Assembly (NCBI RefSeq): GCF_025837155.1
Contig: NZ_CP107549.1
Span: forward strand, 3,658,001-3,722,000
Direction of reading: 5' to 3'
Length of the DNA stretch: 64,000 nucleotides
Source: Pseudomonas sp. Z8(2022)
GTDB lineage: Bacteria > Pseudomonadota > Gammaproteobacteria > Pseudomonadales > Pseudomonadaceae
The position numbers and the translations under genes were made by a program. The first letter of the stretch is position 1. Each line of letters starts with the position of its first letter. The notes under the pieces were generated by a model that was given only the letters and a program-made list of their open reading frames with translations, made no database searches and had not been told where the DNA came from. Of this stretch, positions 21,721-30,160 are shown piece by piece.

Positions 21721-22728
21721 TCAGTGATAACCATCGTCCTGGGTGACCTTGCCGCGGAACACGTAGTAGCTCCAGGCGGTGTACATCAGGATGAAGGGGA
21801 TGATCAGCAGTGCACCGACCAGCATGAAGCCCTGACTCTGCGGCGGTGCGGCAGCCTCCCAGATGCTGATCGACGGCGGGATCACGTTCGGCCACAGGCT
21901 GATGCCCAGGCCACTGTAGCCAAGGAAGATCAGTACCAGAGTGAGCAGGAACGGCGAGTAGTTGCGGTTGACGGCCACCGCGCGCAGCAATGCGAAGGTA
22001 CACAGCAGCACCAGCAGCGGAACCGGCATGAACCAGAACAGGTTGGGCAGGCTGAACCAGCGGTCGGCGATGTCCGGGTGCGCCAGCGGCGTCCACAGGC
22101 TGACGATACCGGTCACCGCCAGCACCACGAACACCAGTGGCCGCGCCAGGTCATGCATCTGCTGTTGCAGGCGACCCTCGGTCTTCATGATCAGCCAGGT
22201 ACAGCCAAGCAGCGCATAGGCGGCGATCAGTGCCAGGCCACAGAACACCGAGAATGGCGTCAGCCAGTCGAAGGCGCCCCCGGCGAAGCTGCGGTCGACC
22301 ACCTCGAAGCCATCGATATAGGCGCCCAGCGCTACACCCTGGCAGAAGGTCGCGGTCAGCGAGCCGCCGATGAAGGCCTTGTCCCACAGGTGGCGTTTGG
22401 CTGCCTTGGCCTTGAAGCGGAACTCGAAGGCCACGCCACGGAAGATCAGCCCCAGCAACATCAGGATAAGCGGCAGATAGAGCGCGTCGAGCACCACCGC
22501 ATAGGCCAGCGGGAAGGCGCCGAACAGGCCTGCGCCACCCAGCACCAGCCAGGTTTCGTTGCCGTCCCACACCGGTGCCACGGTATTCATCATCACATCG
22601 CGCTCACCCTCGTTACGGACGAAGGGAAAGAGGATGCCGATGCCCAGATCGAAGCCATCCATCACCACGTACATCATCACGCCAAAGGCGATGATCACCG
22701 CCCAGATCAGCGAAAGGTCGATACCCAT
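21721..22728 (-). CDS. cioB: cyanide-insensitive quinol oxidase subunit II
   Basis: The 335-aa protein is a CydB-type subunit with about nine membrane helices. It begins MGIDLSLIWAVIIAFGVMMY and contains the family segments VMDGFDLGIGILFPF, DGNETWLVLGGAGLFGAFP and FRGVAFEFRFKA. With CioA it forms the bd-type terminal oxidase that reduces oxygen to water using ubiquinol and resists cyanide. The start codon lies 2 bases after the cioA stop, so translation is coupled. The DUF2474 gene follows. Confidence 0.95.
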   Translation of the reverse strand: MGIDLSLIWAVIIAFGVMMYVVMDGFDLGIGILFPFVRNEGERDVMMNTVAPVWDGNETWLVLGGAGLFGAFPLAYAVVLDALYLPLILMLLGLIFRGVAFEFRFKAKAAKRHLWDKAFIGGSLTATFCQGVALGAYIDGFEVVDRSFAGGAFDWLTPFSVFCGLALIAAYALLGCTWLIMKTEGRLQQQMHDLARPLVFVVLAVTGIVSLWTPLAHPDIADRWFSLPNLFWFMPVPLLVLLCTFALLRAVAVNRNYSPFLLTLVLIFLGYSGLGISLWPNVIPPSISIWEAAAPPQSQGFMLVGALLIIPFILMYTAWSYYVFRGKVTQDDGYH

Positions 22729-22730
22729 GT

Positions 22731-24170
22731 TCAGCTCCTCTCCGGCAAGGTGTCGGTTTCACCATCTTCCAGGCCCTCTTCGGCAGCCGACAGCGGACGC
22801 GCCGGCGTACGCGGCTGGCCAGGCCCACCCTCGGAGGTATCCTTGCCCTCGTCGATCTGCGGCCCCTTGCGCACCAGGCGCAGCATGTAACCGATCCCCG
22901 TACCGAACAGCACGAAATACACCAGCACGAACAACGTCAGGGTGAAGCCCAGCTGCTCGGCACTGTGCCCGGACGAGGCGTCGGCGGTGCGCATCAGGCC
23001 ATGCACGATCCACGGCTGACGGCCAATCTCCGTGGTGTACCAGCCGGCTAGGATGGCGATGATCCCGCTCGGGCCCATCCACACTGCCAGGTGCAGGAAG
23101 GGCCGGCAGCTGTACAGTCGCTCGCCGCGACGCAGCCAGGTGCCCCACAGGCCGGTGAGGATCATCAGCAGCCCCATGGCAACCATGATGCGGAAGGTCC
23201 AGAAGACGATGGTGGAGTTGGCGCGGTCTTCCGGCGGGAAGTCCTTCAGCGCCGGCACCTGCTGGTCCAGGCTGTGGGTCAGGATCAGGCTGCCGAGCGC
23301 GGGAATCTCCACCTTGAAGCGGGTTTCCTCACGCTGCATGTCCGGCAAGCCGAAAAGGATCAGCGGGGTCGGTTCATCGCCGACATTCTCCCAGTGGCCC
23401 TCGATGGCGGCGATCTTCGCCGGCTGGTACTTGAGGGTGTTGAGGCCGTGCAGATCGCCGATGAAGGCCTGCACCGGCGCCACCAGCAGCGCCATCCACA
23501 GCGCCATCGACAGCATCTTGCGGATCGCCGGGTTGTCGCGGCCGCGCAGCAGGTGCCAGGCCGCCGAGGCGCCGACGAAAAAGGCGGTGGCAAGGAAGGC
23601 CGCGGTGGCCATGTGCGCCAGTCGATAGGGGAACGACGGGTTGAACACCACGGCGAACCAGTCCACCGGAATCACCCGGCCATCGACGATCTCGAAGCCC
23701 TGCGGGGTGTGCATCCAGCTGTTGGACGCGAGAATCCAGAAGGTGGAAATCAGCGTACCGATGGCCACCATCACCGTGGAAAAGAAGTGCAGAGTCGGCC
23801 CGACACGGTTCCAGCCGAACAGCATGACGCCGAGGAAGCCCGCTTCGAGGAAGAACGCGGTGAGCACCTCGTAGGTCAGCAGCGGCCCGGTGATGGCGCC
23901 AGCGAAGTCGGAGAAGGCACTCCAGTTGGTACCGAACTGATAGGCCATGACCAGTCCGGAGACCACCCCCATGCCGAAGTTGACGGCAAAGATCTTCGAC
24001 CAGAAGTGATAGAGATCGCGGTACAGCGTATTGCCGCTCTTCAACCACAGGCCTTCGAGCACCGCCAGGTAGCTGGCCAGGCCGATGGTGATGGCCGGGA
24101 AGACGATGTGGAAGGAGATGGTGAAGGCAAACTGGATTCGGGCGAGATCGAGTGCCTCTAGGCCGAACAT
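22731..24170 (-). CDS. cioA: cyanide-insensitive quinol oxidase subunit I
   Basis: The 479-aa CydA-type subunit begins MFGLEALDLARIQFAFTISF and carries the conserved histidine H21 (SFHIVFP). It also has the quinol-site glutamine/arginine segments and GWYTTEIGRQPWIVHGLMRT near residues 390-410. The loop between helices VI and VII is short, which separates CioA from E. coli CydA. The acidic, Pro-rich C-terminal tail is extra. It is the first gene of cioA-cioB-DUF2474. In P. aeruginosa, Anr lowers cioAB expression, and a perfect Anr box lies 148 bases upstream here. Confidence 0.94.
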   Translation of the reverse strand: MFGLEALDLARIQFAFTISFHIVFPAITIGLASYLAVLEGLWLKSGNTLYRDLYHFWSKIFAVNFGMGVVSGLVMAYQFGTNWSAFSDFAGAITGPLLTYEVLTAFFLEAGFLGVMLFGWNRVGPTLHFFSTVMVAIGTLISTFWILASNSWMHTPQGFEIVDGRVIPVDWFAVVFNPSFPYRLAHMATAAFLATAFFVGASAAWHLLRGRDNPAIRKMLSMALWMALLVAPVQAFIGDLHGLNTLKYQPAKIAAIEGHWENVGDEPTPLILFGLPDMQREETRFKVEIPALGSLILTHSLDQQVPALKDFPPEDRANSTIVFWTFRIMVAMGLLMILTGLWGTWLRRGERLYSCRPFLHLAVWMGPSGIIAILAGWYTTEIGRQPWIVHGLMRTADASSGHSAEQLGFTLTLFVLVYFVLFGTGIGYMLRLVRKGPQIDEGKDTSEGGPGQPRTPARPLSAAEEGLEDGETDTLPERS

Positions 24171-24313
24171 GTCACATCCTCATTCAGGGTTATTTCGGCC
24201 CCAACACGCAAAGCCGATCCATAGACTCCAGTTGTTGGAGTCAAACGAGCTGAAATTGTTCTTGTTGAAGTGATCTGCAGCCGAATGACGGCCGAGCAAA
24301 GCTGCGGAAAAGA

Positions 24314-24335
24314 CGCATTGATCTGGATCAATGCG
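24314..24335. promoter_or_regulatory. Anr/FNR box upstream of cioA
   Basis: TTGAT-CTGG-ATCAA at 24318-24331 matches the consensus fully. It sits inside a longer dyad, cgcattgat/atcaatgcg, that extends to 24314-24335. No -10 box lies at the class II distance downstream on minus, which fits a repressing rather than an activating site. Confidence 0.8.
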
Positions 24336-24450
24336 TACTGAAAGACTAGCCGCTAAAGCCCCGGCCACCGCTGTGGTGTATTGCCGCGCGACAGGCCACC
24401 ACAGCGCGGCGCAATGCCGCGTGAGCATGGGCAGTTACAGAGGTGGGAGC

Positions 24451-24485
24451 AAAAAAAGGGCGGCCACGCATCATGCGGGCCGCCC
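24451..24485 (-). terminator. rho-independent terminator of the thiolase gene
   Basis: On minus, gggcggcc and ggccgccc form an 8-bp stem (24485-24478 with 24465-24458), with an inner cgca/tgcg extension. Seven Ts follow (24457-24451). It lies about 60 bases after the thiolase stop. Confidence 0.88.
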
Positions 24486-24543
24486 GAGTCACGGAGTTGC
24501 TTACATCGAGTGACCGCGATGACTTGCGATCACCCGTATTGGA

Positions 24544-25821
24544 TTACCGTTCGAGGATCGCAGTCACACCCTGACCGCCTGCGGCGCAGATGGAAATCAG
24601 ACCGCGCCCCTCGCCAGCCACGGCAAGCAGCTTGGCCAGGTTGGCGACGATACGCCCGCCAGTGGCGGCAAATGGGTGTCCGGCCGCCAGCGAACTGCCC
24701 TTGACGTTCATCCGCCTGCGGTCGATGGCGCCCAGTGGCGTGTCCAGGCCCAGGCGCTCCCTGCAGTACTCGGCGTCCTCCCAGGCCTTGAGCGTGCACA
24801 GCACCTGGGCGGCGAAGGCTTCGTGAATCTCGTAGTAGTCGAAGTCCTGCAGGGTCAGCCCGTTGCGCGCCAGCAGACGCGGCACCGCATACACCGGTGC
24901 CATCAGCAGGCCCTCCTTGCCCTGGACGAAATCCACCGCTGCCGCCTCGCCATCGCGCAGGTAAGCGAGCACCGGCAGGCCGCGGGCTTTGGCCCATTCC
25001 TCGCTGGCCAGCAGCACCACCGAGGCACCATCGGTCAGCGGCGTGGAGTTGGCCGCCGTCAGCGTGCCGCGCGGACCGCGCTCGAAAACAGGCTTGAGGC
25101 TGGCCAGTTTATCGGCGCTGATATCGGGGCGCAGATTCTGGTCACGGGTCAGACCAAGGAAAGGCGTCATCAGGTCATCGTGCCAGCCCTCGGCGTAGGA
25201 CGCTGCCAGCTTCTGGTGGCTGGCCAGCGCCAGCTGATCCTGCTCGTCGCGCGGGATGGCCCAGTGCTGCGCCATCAGCTCGCAATGCTCGCCCATCGAC
25301 AGACCGGTGCGCGGCTCGCCGTTGCGCGGAATGTGCGGTGCCAAATGCCGCGGGCGAATCTTCAGCAGGCTCCTGATCTTGTCGCTGGTGCTCTTGCCGC
25401 GGTTGGCTTCCAGCAGAATCTGGCGCAACCCTTCGTTGACGCCGATGGGGGCGTCGGAGGTGGTGTCGACGCCACCGGCGATGCCGCAGTCGATCTGCCC
25501 CAGGGCGATCTTGTTGGCCACCAGAATCGCCGCTTCCAGGCCCGTACCGCAGGCCTGCTGCAGGTCGTAGGCCGGGGTTTCCGGCGCCAGACGCGAGCCC
25601 AGCACGCATTCGCGGGTCAGGTTGAAATCCCGCGAATGCTTGAGCACTGCACCGGCCACCACCTCACCGAGGCGCTCGCCATGCAGGTTGAAGCGTTCCA
25701 CCAGGCCTTCGAGGGCGCTGGTCAGCATCTGCTGGTTGCTCGCCCTGGCATAGACGGTATTGGAACGGGCGAACGGAATACGGTTGCCGCCTACGATGGC
25801 GACCCGGCGCAACTGGGCCAT
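24544..25821 (-). CDS. acetyl-CoA C-acyltransferase (thiolase)
   Basis: The 425-aa thiolase has the nucleophilic cysteine in LQQACGTGLEAAILVANK, the active-site histidine in YYEIHEAFAAQVL and the second cysteine in ISICAAGGQGVTAILER. The GxG context is intact, so it should be active. Length and N-terminus (MAQLRRVAIVGGNRIPFARS) resemble FadI-like or PA4785-like thiolases. It should cleave or form 3-ketoacyl-CoA. It is divergent from an SDR reductase, and an AraC regulator and a MaoC hydratase follow that gene. Together they could carry out most of a fatty-acyl or hydroxyacyl cycle. Direction of flux is not known. Confidence 0.92.
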   Translation of the reverse strand: MAQLRRVAIVGGNRIPFARSNTVYARASNQQMLTSALEGLVERFNLHGERLGEVVAGAVLKHSRDFNLTRECVLGSRLAPETPAYDLQQACGTGLEAAILVANKIALGQIDCGIAGGVDTTSDAPIGVNEGLRQILLEANRGKSTSDKIRSLLKIRPRHLAPHIPRNGEPRTGLSMGEHCELMAQHWAIPRDEQDQLALASHQKLAASYAEGWHDDLMTPFLGLTRDQNLRPDISADKLASLKPVFERGPRGTLTAANSTPLTDGASVVLLASEEWAKARGLPVLAYLRDGEAAAVDFVQGKEGLLMAPVYAVPRLLARNGLTLQDFDYYEIHEAFAAQVLCTLKAWEDAEYCRERLGLDTPLGAIDRRRMNVKGSSLAAGHPFAATGGRIVANLAKLLAVAGEGRGLISICAAGGQGVTAILER

Positions 25822-26188
25822 GAGAACTCCTTGCTGGTCGAATGAGCAGAATCGAGCGACGAACTATTGTCCGTCAGCCGGTTCCCAGAAACATGAGACG
25901 CAGAATCTGTTAACGATCTCGCGGGATGGAGCCATACGAGACAAAAACAGACGAGGGCGCTCGGTTTAGGAGCTGCAAAGAGCAGCCCGAGACTGTTTTT
26001 AACGTAAAGGGCCGACGTGCAGCAGGTCGTAAACAGGTTCTGACACTTTAGCCTGACCGTACAGGCTAAACCTCGAACACGCACGAACATTGGCCACCTT
26101 GGCGGCGCATGAGGCAACAGAGTCAATTGCGCTTTGCCTGTCGCCGCGTACAGTGACACGACTTTCGATTCGCCCGCAGGAGACCTTC
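25822..26188. promoter_or_regulatory. divergent regulatory region with a 9-bp inverted repeat
   Basis: The 367 bases between the thiolase and the SDR reductase hold a perfect dyad, tttagcctg (26047-26055), accgta, caggctaaa (26062-26070). Size and symmetry suit a dimeric repressor. It lies 119 bases before the SDR start. I find no convincing PsrA-type or FadR-type site. The regulator may be the AraC-family protein at 27669 or one encoded elsewhere. Confidence 0.5.
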
Positions 26189-27544
26189 ATGTCCGACCGT
26201 TATCTCGCCTTCGCCAACTCCTCCGCCGGCCGCCGCCTGGTTGGCGCACTGGGCCTGCCGGCGCCGGTACGCCTGGAGCGCTGGATGGCCGGCCGCGTGA
26301 GGCCGGTGGAGGGCGCCCTGCTGCTGGGTGGTGACGGTGACCTGCTCAAGGCCGTGCGGCCCTTCGCCAACAAGCTCACCGACCAGTTGTTCGCCGCACG
26401 CGATGGCCAGCTGGAATTGCCACGCTGGACCGCCGAACACGGCCCGAAACTCAAGGCGCTGGTTTTCGATGCCAGCCAGCTGACCCGCTTCGAACAATTG
26501 ATCGAGCTGCGCGATTTCTTCCAGCCTGCTCTCAGGGGGCTGGCCAACAGCCCGCGCGTGGTGGTGCTGGGCCGTGCGCCCGAATCACTCAAGGACCCTG
26601 TGGCCGCCAGCGTGCAGCGCTCGCTGGAAGGGTTCACCCGCTCGCTGGGCAAGGAAATCCGCCGCGGCGGCAGCGTGCAGCTGCTGTATGTCGGCAAGGG
26701 TGGCGAGCAGCAGCTGGAGGGTGCGCTGCGCTTCTTCCTCTCGCCGAAGAGCGCCTATGTCTCCGGCCAGGTACTGCGCCTGGGGGCCTGTGACGAACAG
26801 GTCAAAGACTGGACGCGCCCGCTGGCCGGCAAGAAGGCGCTGGTTACCGGCGCCTCGCGTGGTATCGGCGCCTCCATCGCCGAAGTGCTCGCGCGTGACG
26901 GCGCCGAGGTGGTGCTGCTCGACGTGCCACAGGCTGCCGAAGCACTGCAGGCGCTGGCCGCGCGCCTGGGCGGGCAGGCGCTGACCCTGGACATCTGCGC
27001 CGAGGATGCACCGCAACGCCTGATCGAGGCACTGCCCGAAGGTCTGGATATCGTCGTGCACAACGCCGGCATCACCCGCGACAAGACCCTGGCGAAGATG
27101 AGCGACACATTCTGGAACTCGGTGATCGACGTCAACCTCAAGGCGCCGCAGGTACTGACCCAGGCACTGCTGGATGCCGACAAGCTGCACGACAACGGTC
27201 GCGTGGTACTGATCGCTTCGATCAGCGGCATCGCCGGCAACATGGGCCAGACCAATTACGCGATGAGCAAGGCCGGCGTGATCGGCCTGGCTCAGGCCTG
27301 GGCACCGGCCCTGGCGAAGAAAGGCATCAGCATCAATGCCGTGGCGCCAGGCTTTATCGAAACCCAGATGACTGCGGCCATCCCGCTGGGCATTCGCGAA
27401 GCCGGCCGGCGCATGAACTCCATGAGCCAGGGGGGACTGCCGCAGGATGTCGCCGAAGCCGTGGCCTGGTTCGCTCAGCCTGGTTCGGGCGCGGTGACCG
27501 CGCAGGTACTGCGCGTATGCGGGCAGAGTCTGCTGGGCGCCTGA
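26189..27544 (+). CDS. 3-oxoacyl-ACP/CoA reductase, FabG4-like SDR
   Basis: The 451-aa protein is about twice the length of normal FabG. The N-terminal 200 residues form a degenerate Rossmann-like domain without a usable cofactor loop. The C-terminal half (from about 215) is a complete SDR with VTGASRGIGA, NAG, the catalytic Ser in IASISGIAGN and YAMSKAG (YxxxK). The double structure matches high-molecular-weight FabG (FabG4/PA4786-like), which uses NADH and reduces 3-ketoacyl-CoA. Start ATG 26189 has an AGGAG 8 bases upstream. It is divergent from the thiolase. Confidence 0.9.
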   Translation: MSDRYLAFANSSAGRRLVGALGLPAPVRLERWMAGRVRPVEGALLLGGDGDLLKAVRPFANKLTDQLFAARDGQLELPRWTAEHGPKLKALVFDASQLTRFEQLIELRDFFQPALRGLANSPRVVVLGRAPESLKDPVAASVQRSLEGFTRSLGKEIRRGGSVQLLYVGKGGEQQLEGALRFFLSPKSAYVSGQVLRLGACDEQVKDWTRPLAGKKALVTGASRGIGASIAEVLARDGAEVVLLDVPQAAEALQALAARLGGQALTLDICAEDAPQRLIEALPEGLDIVVHNAGITRDKTLAKMSDTFWNSVIDVNLKAPQVLTQALLDADKLHDNGRVVLIASISGIAGNMGQTNYAMSKAGVIGLAQAWAPALAKKGISINAVAPGFIETQMTAAIPLGIREAGRRMNSMSQGGLPQDVAEAVAWFAQPGSGAVTAQVLRVCGQSLLGA

Positions 27545-27611
27545 GATAGCGGAGCTGGTGGGCTGAAGCGGATCGCCGCCCGCCCCCTACGGTTACAGGC
27601 GAGTGAATCTG

Positions 27612-27660
27612 TGTGGGAGACGCTTCAGCGGCGACGGTCGCAGCCCAAGCCCCTCCCACA
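27612..27660. repeat. REP-like element
   Basis: The ends tgtgggag and ctcccaca are inverted and flank cgcttcagcggcgacggtcg. This matches the common pseudomonad REP type with a GCTTCAGCGGCGA core. It lies between the convergent SDR and AraC genes. Confidence 0.7.
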
Positions 27661-27668
27661 GGATGGCA

Positions 27669-28661
27669 TCACGCCTTGCCGCGCTTGCGAAACTCCACCG
27701 GCGTCTCCCCCACCCAGCGTTTGAACGCGCGGTAGAAGGTGCTCGGCTCGGAGAAGCCGGTGCGTTCGACTATCACTTCGATACGCTCGTCGGTCTTGAG
27801 CAGCAGCTCCTTGGCCAGGCGGCAACGGTAATCGGTGATCAGGTCGTTGAAGCGCACGCCGGCCATGGCCAGACGTTCGCGCAGGCGCCGCGCCGGCATG
27901 TTCAGGCGGCCAGCGACCTGCTCCAGCGTCACTCCGCCGTCGACCAGCAGCTCGGCAATCAGTTCGCGCACCTGGCGCACCAGATCCAGCCGCTCGACCT
28001 CGGCCAGTTGCCGTCGGGCGAGCGACTCGTGCATGCGCAGCAGCTCCGGGGCGGCATGGCGCGAAGGCTTTTCCAGCACCGCGGCGTCGAACAGCAGCGC
28101 ACAGTCCTCGGCGCCCAGACGCGCCGGGCAGCCGTAAACCTCCTGGTAGCGCTCGACGGGCGCGCCTTCGGCATGCCTGAAACGCACTTCGCGCGGACGG
28201 AAATCATTTTCGGTCAGCGCCGCGAACAGGCGAATCACCGCGCCTGCCAGCATCTCCGGGAAGTGCCGCGGCGTGTCGGTTTCCAGGCCCAGGGTCAGCA
28301 CGGCCATTTCGCCGTCCACGTCGAGGCGCGCATTGAGGGTATCGGACAGCAGGCGCACGTAACGCAGGGCATGACGCAGCCCGGCGCCGAAGGTTTCGCT
28401 GGAAAGGAAGAGGTATTCCAGAAGCAGGCCGTGAAATGCCGGCAGGTGCTGGGCCAGGTACAGGCCGACATGCTCCTCGCCGCATTCGTCGCTGGCAGCC
28501 TTCCAGAACGCCGCCTGGGCGGCATGCGGGAAACGGCCCGCCGGAAGCCCGCCGGGGGGCAGGCCGACTCGTACCAAGACGCGGTCAGGGTCGGTTCCGC
28601 TGGCACGCAGGGCATCGATTACCGGGCGCATCAGCGCCACATCGTCGGTCAGGTCACGCAT
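27669..28661 (-). CDS. AraC family transcriptional regulator
   Basis: The 330-aa protein (start 28661, MRDLTDDVALMRPVIDALR) has an N-terminal arabinose-binding-type domain of the OruR/ArgR/VirS kind (residues about 10-200). A C-terminal double helix-turn-helix follows: GVTLEQVAGRLNMPARRLRE and a second helix pair in IVERTGFSEPSTFYRAFKRW. An ATG 36 bases upstream (28697) is also open, but neither start has a strong ribosome site. It is convergent with the SDR gene and divergent from the MaoC gene, so it may control the acyl-CoA set. The inducer is unknown. Confidence 0.88.
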   Translation of the reverse strand: MRDLTDDVALMRPVIDALRASGTDPDRVLVRVGLPPGGLPAGRFPHAAQAAFWKAASDECGEEHVGLYLAQHLPAFHGLLLEYLFLSSETFGAGLRHALRYVRLLSDTLNARLDVDGEMAVLTLGLETDTPRHFPEMLAGAVIRLFAALTENDFRPREVRFRHAEGAPVERYQEVYGCPARLGAEDCALLFDAAVLEKPSRHAAPELLRMHESLARRQLAEVERLDLVRQVRELIAELLVDGGVTLEQVAGRLNMPARRLRERLAMAGVRFNDLITDYRCRLAKELLLKTDERIEVIVERTGFSEPSTFYRAFKRWVGETPVEFRKRGKA

Positions 28662-28875
28662 GATTTTGCTGTTCTTCTTATTCGTGAGCGGCGCCATCTT
28701 AGCAGGCAGCTCAAGAACTACCTACGTTGGCCAATCAGTCTGCCTGGGATGTTGATCCGCCAAACAGCCGCGTGGCAGAGATTGACTGACCTGCATGCAA
28801 GCCGGGCAGAACAGCCAATGCCAGCATCGGTCTGAGGGTTAAGCTGCTGCCATCCATTTGCCAAGGAGTTCGCCA

Positions 28876-29733
28876 ATGGCCATCGACTGGCTCGATCTCG
28901 ATACACCTCCGGCCCTGCCCGGCCTGTTTCTGCGTGCAGCGCTGCGGCGCAAGGTGACGGGTCGGCAACTGCCCGACCTCGGTCTGCGCTGCCGGGTGGA
29001 GGTGGACCCGAAGCACCTGGCGCGCTATCGCCAGCTCTGCGGCCTTGCCGAAAGCGCCTACCTGCCGCCGGTTTATCCGCACATTCTCGCCTTCCCGTTG
29101 CAAATGCAGCTGCTCACCGATCGCCGCTTCCCCTTTCCGCTGCTGGGCCTGGTGCATCTGGAAAATCGTATTCGCGTGCTGCGGCCACTGGGCGGGCTGG
29201 GGCCGTTCCGGATCAGCGTGCAGGTAACCGACCTGCAACCGCACGACAAGGGCGCCACGTTCAGCCTGATCTCGCGTCTGGAGGACCAGCTCGGCCTGCT
29301 CTGGGAGGGCGACAGTCGCATACTCTGCCGCGCCGTGCGCCTCGACGGGCAGCCGCAGCCCCGAACCGAGCAGGAGCCCCTGCCGCTGGCGCCGCTGGCC
29401 GAATGGGCCGCACCCGCCGATACCGGGCGGCGTTACGCCCGCGTGGCTGGCGATTACAACCCGATCCACATGTATGCGCTGACGGCGCGACTGTTCGGCT
29501 TCCCCCGCGCCATTGCCCACGGCCTGTGGAACAAGGGGCGTGCCCTGGGCGCGCTGCAGTCACATCTGCCACTGGCCGGCTACGAGGTGCAGGCGCGCTT
29601 CCAGAAGCCGGTGCTGCTGCCCACACGAGTTTCCCTGCAGGCCAGCGAACCGGCCGCCAGCGGTCAGTTCCGCCTGATCGGCGAAAACGACACACCGCAT
29701 ATGGCCGGCAGCTGGCAGCCGCTGGAAAGCTGA
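28876..29733 (+). CDS. MaoC-like hotdog-fold hydratase
   Basis: The 285-aa protein has a C-terminal MaoC dehydratase domain with the active-site pattern DYNPIHMYALTARLFG (Asp and His of the R-specific hydratase site) and GFPRAIAHGLWNKGRAL-type continuation. The N-terminal half is a second, degenerate hotdog domain. It should add water to trans-2-enoyl-CoA, giving (R)-3-hydroxyacyl-CoA. Start ATG 28876 follows AGGAG by 8 bases. It pairs logically with the FabG4-like reductase and the thiolase nearby. Confidence 0.87.
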   Translation: MAIDWLDLDTPPALPGLFLRAALRRKVTGRQLPDLGLRCRVEVDPKHLARYRQLCGLAESAYLPPVYPHILAFPLQMQLLTDRRFPFPLLGLVHLENRIRVLRPLGGLGPFRISVQVTDLQPHDKGATFSLISRLEDQLGLLWEGDSRILCRAVRLDGQPQPRTEQEPLPLAPLAEWAAPADTGRRYARVAGDYNPIHMYALTARLFGFPRAIAHGLWNKGRALGALQSHLPLAGYEVQARFQKPVLLPTRVSLQASEPAASGQFRLIGENDTPHMAGSWQPLES

Positions 29734-29742
29734 TCTCCACAT

Positions 29743-29780
29743 CCTGCAGGAGCGGCTGGGCGGCATTCCGCTCCTACAGG
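29743..29780. repeat. short inverted repeat (REP-like)
   Basis: The arms cctgcaggagcgg (29743-29755) and ccgctcctacagg (29768-29780) pair over 13 bp with one mismatch around a 12-base loop. The TGTAGGAGCGG arm is a common pseudomonad intergenic repeat. It could end the MaoC transcript. Confidence 0.65.
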
Positions 29781-29854
29781 TGAATAAGCACACAGGACAT
29801 CTTGCAGCGCGCTCCTTTCGAGCCGAAGCTATGCGGCTCGAAAGGAGCCGCACC

Positions 29855-30160
29855 ATGAACATCGCCGCACTCACCGCGCGCATGCACGCCATTCGCGATC
29901 ACAACGACTGGAGCCGTTACCAGAGCCCGAAGAACCTGGTCATGGCCGCCAGCGTGGAAATGGCCGAGCTGGTGGAAATCTTTCAGTGGCTGAGCGAGGA
30001 GCAATCCCGCCAGCTGCCCCCGGAGCAGCTCGCCCATGCCGGGCAGGAAGTGGCCGATGTGATGCTCTACCTGCTGCAACTGTGCAGCGAGCTGGGCCTG
30101 GACATGAATCAGGTGGTGCTCGACAAGCTCGCCGACAACGAACGGCGCTTTCTCAAATGA
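29855..30160 (+). CDS. MazG-like nucleotide pyrophosphohydrolase
   Basis: The 101-aa all-alpha protein has the MazG/dCTPase core: EMAELVEIFQW (ExxE motif near residues 35-40) and a second acidic helix, EVADVMLYLLQL (ExxD). These bind Mg and hydrolyse (d)NTPs to monophosphates and pyrophosphate, often as house-cleaning enzymes. Start ATG 29855 is chosen for its AAAGGAG site. Its stop overlaps the cmoM start as ATGA. Confidence 0.88.
   Translation: MNIAALTARMHAIRDHNDWSRYQSPKNLVMAASVEMAELVEIFQWLSEEQSRQLPPEQLAHAGQEVADVMLYLLQLCSELGLDMNQVVLDKLADNERRFLK

Noticed and set aside
25980..26045. PsrA-type site near gtaaacaggttc
   Set aside because: It does not keep the GAAAC-N4-GTTTC pattern, and the perfect dyad at 26047-26070 is a stronger candidate.
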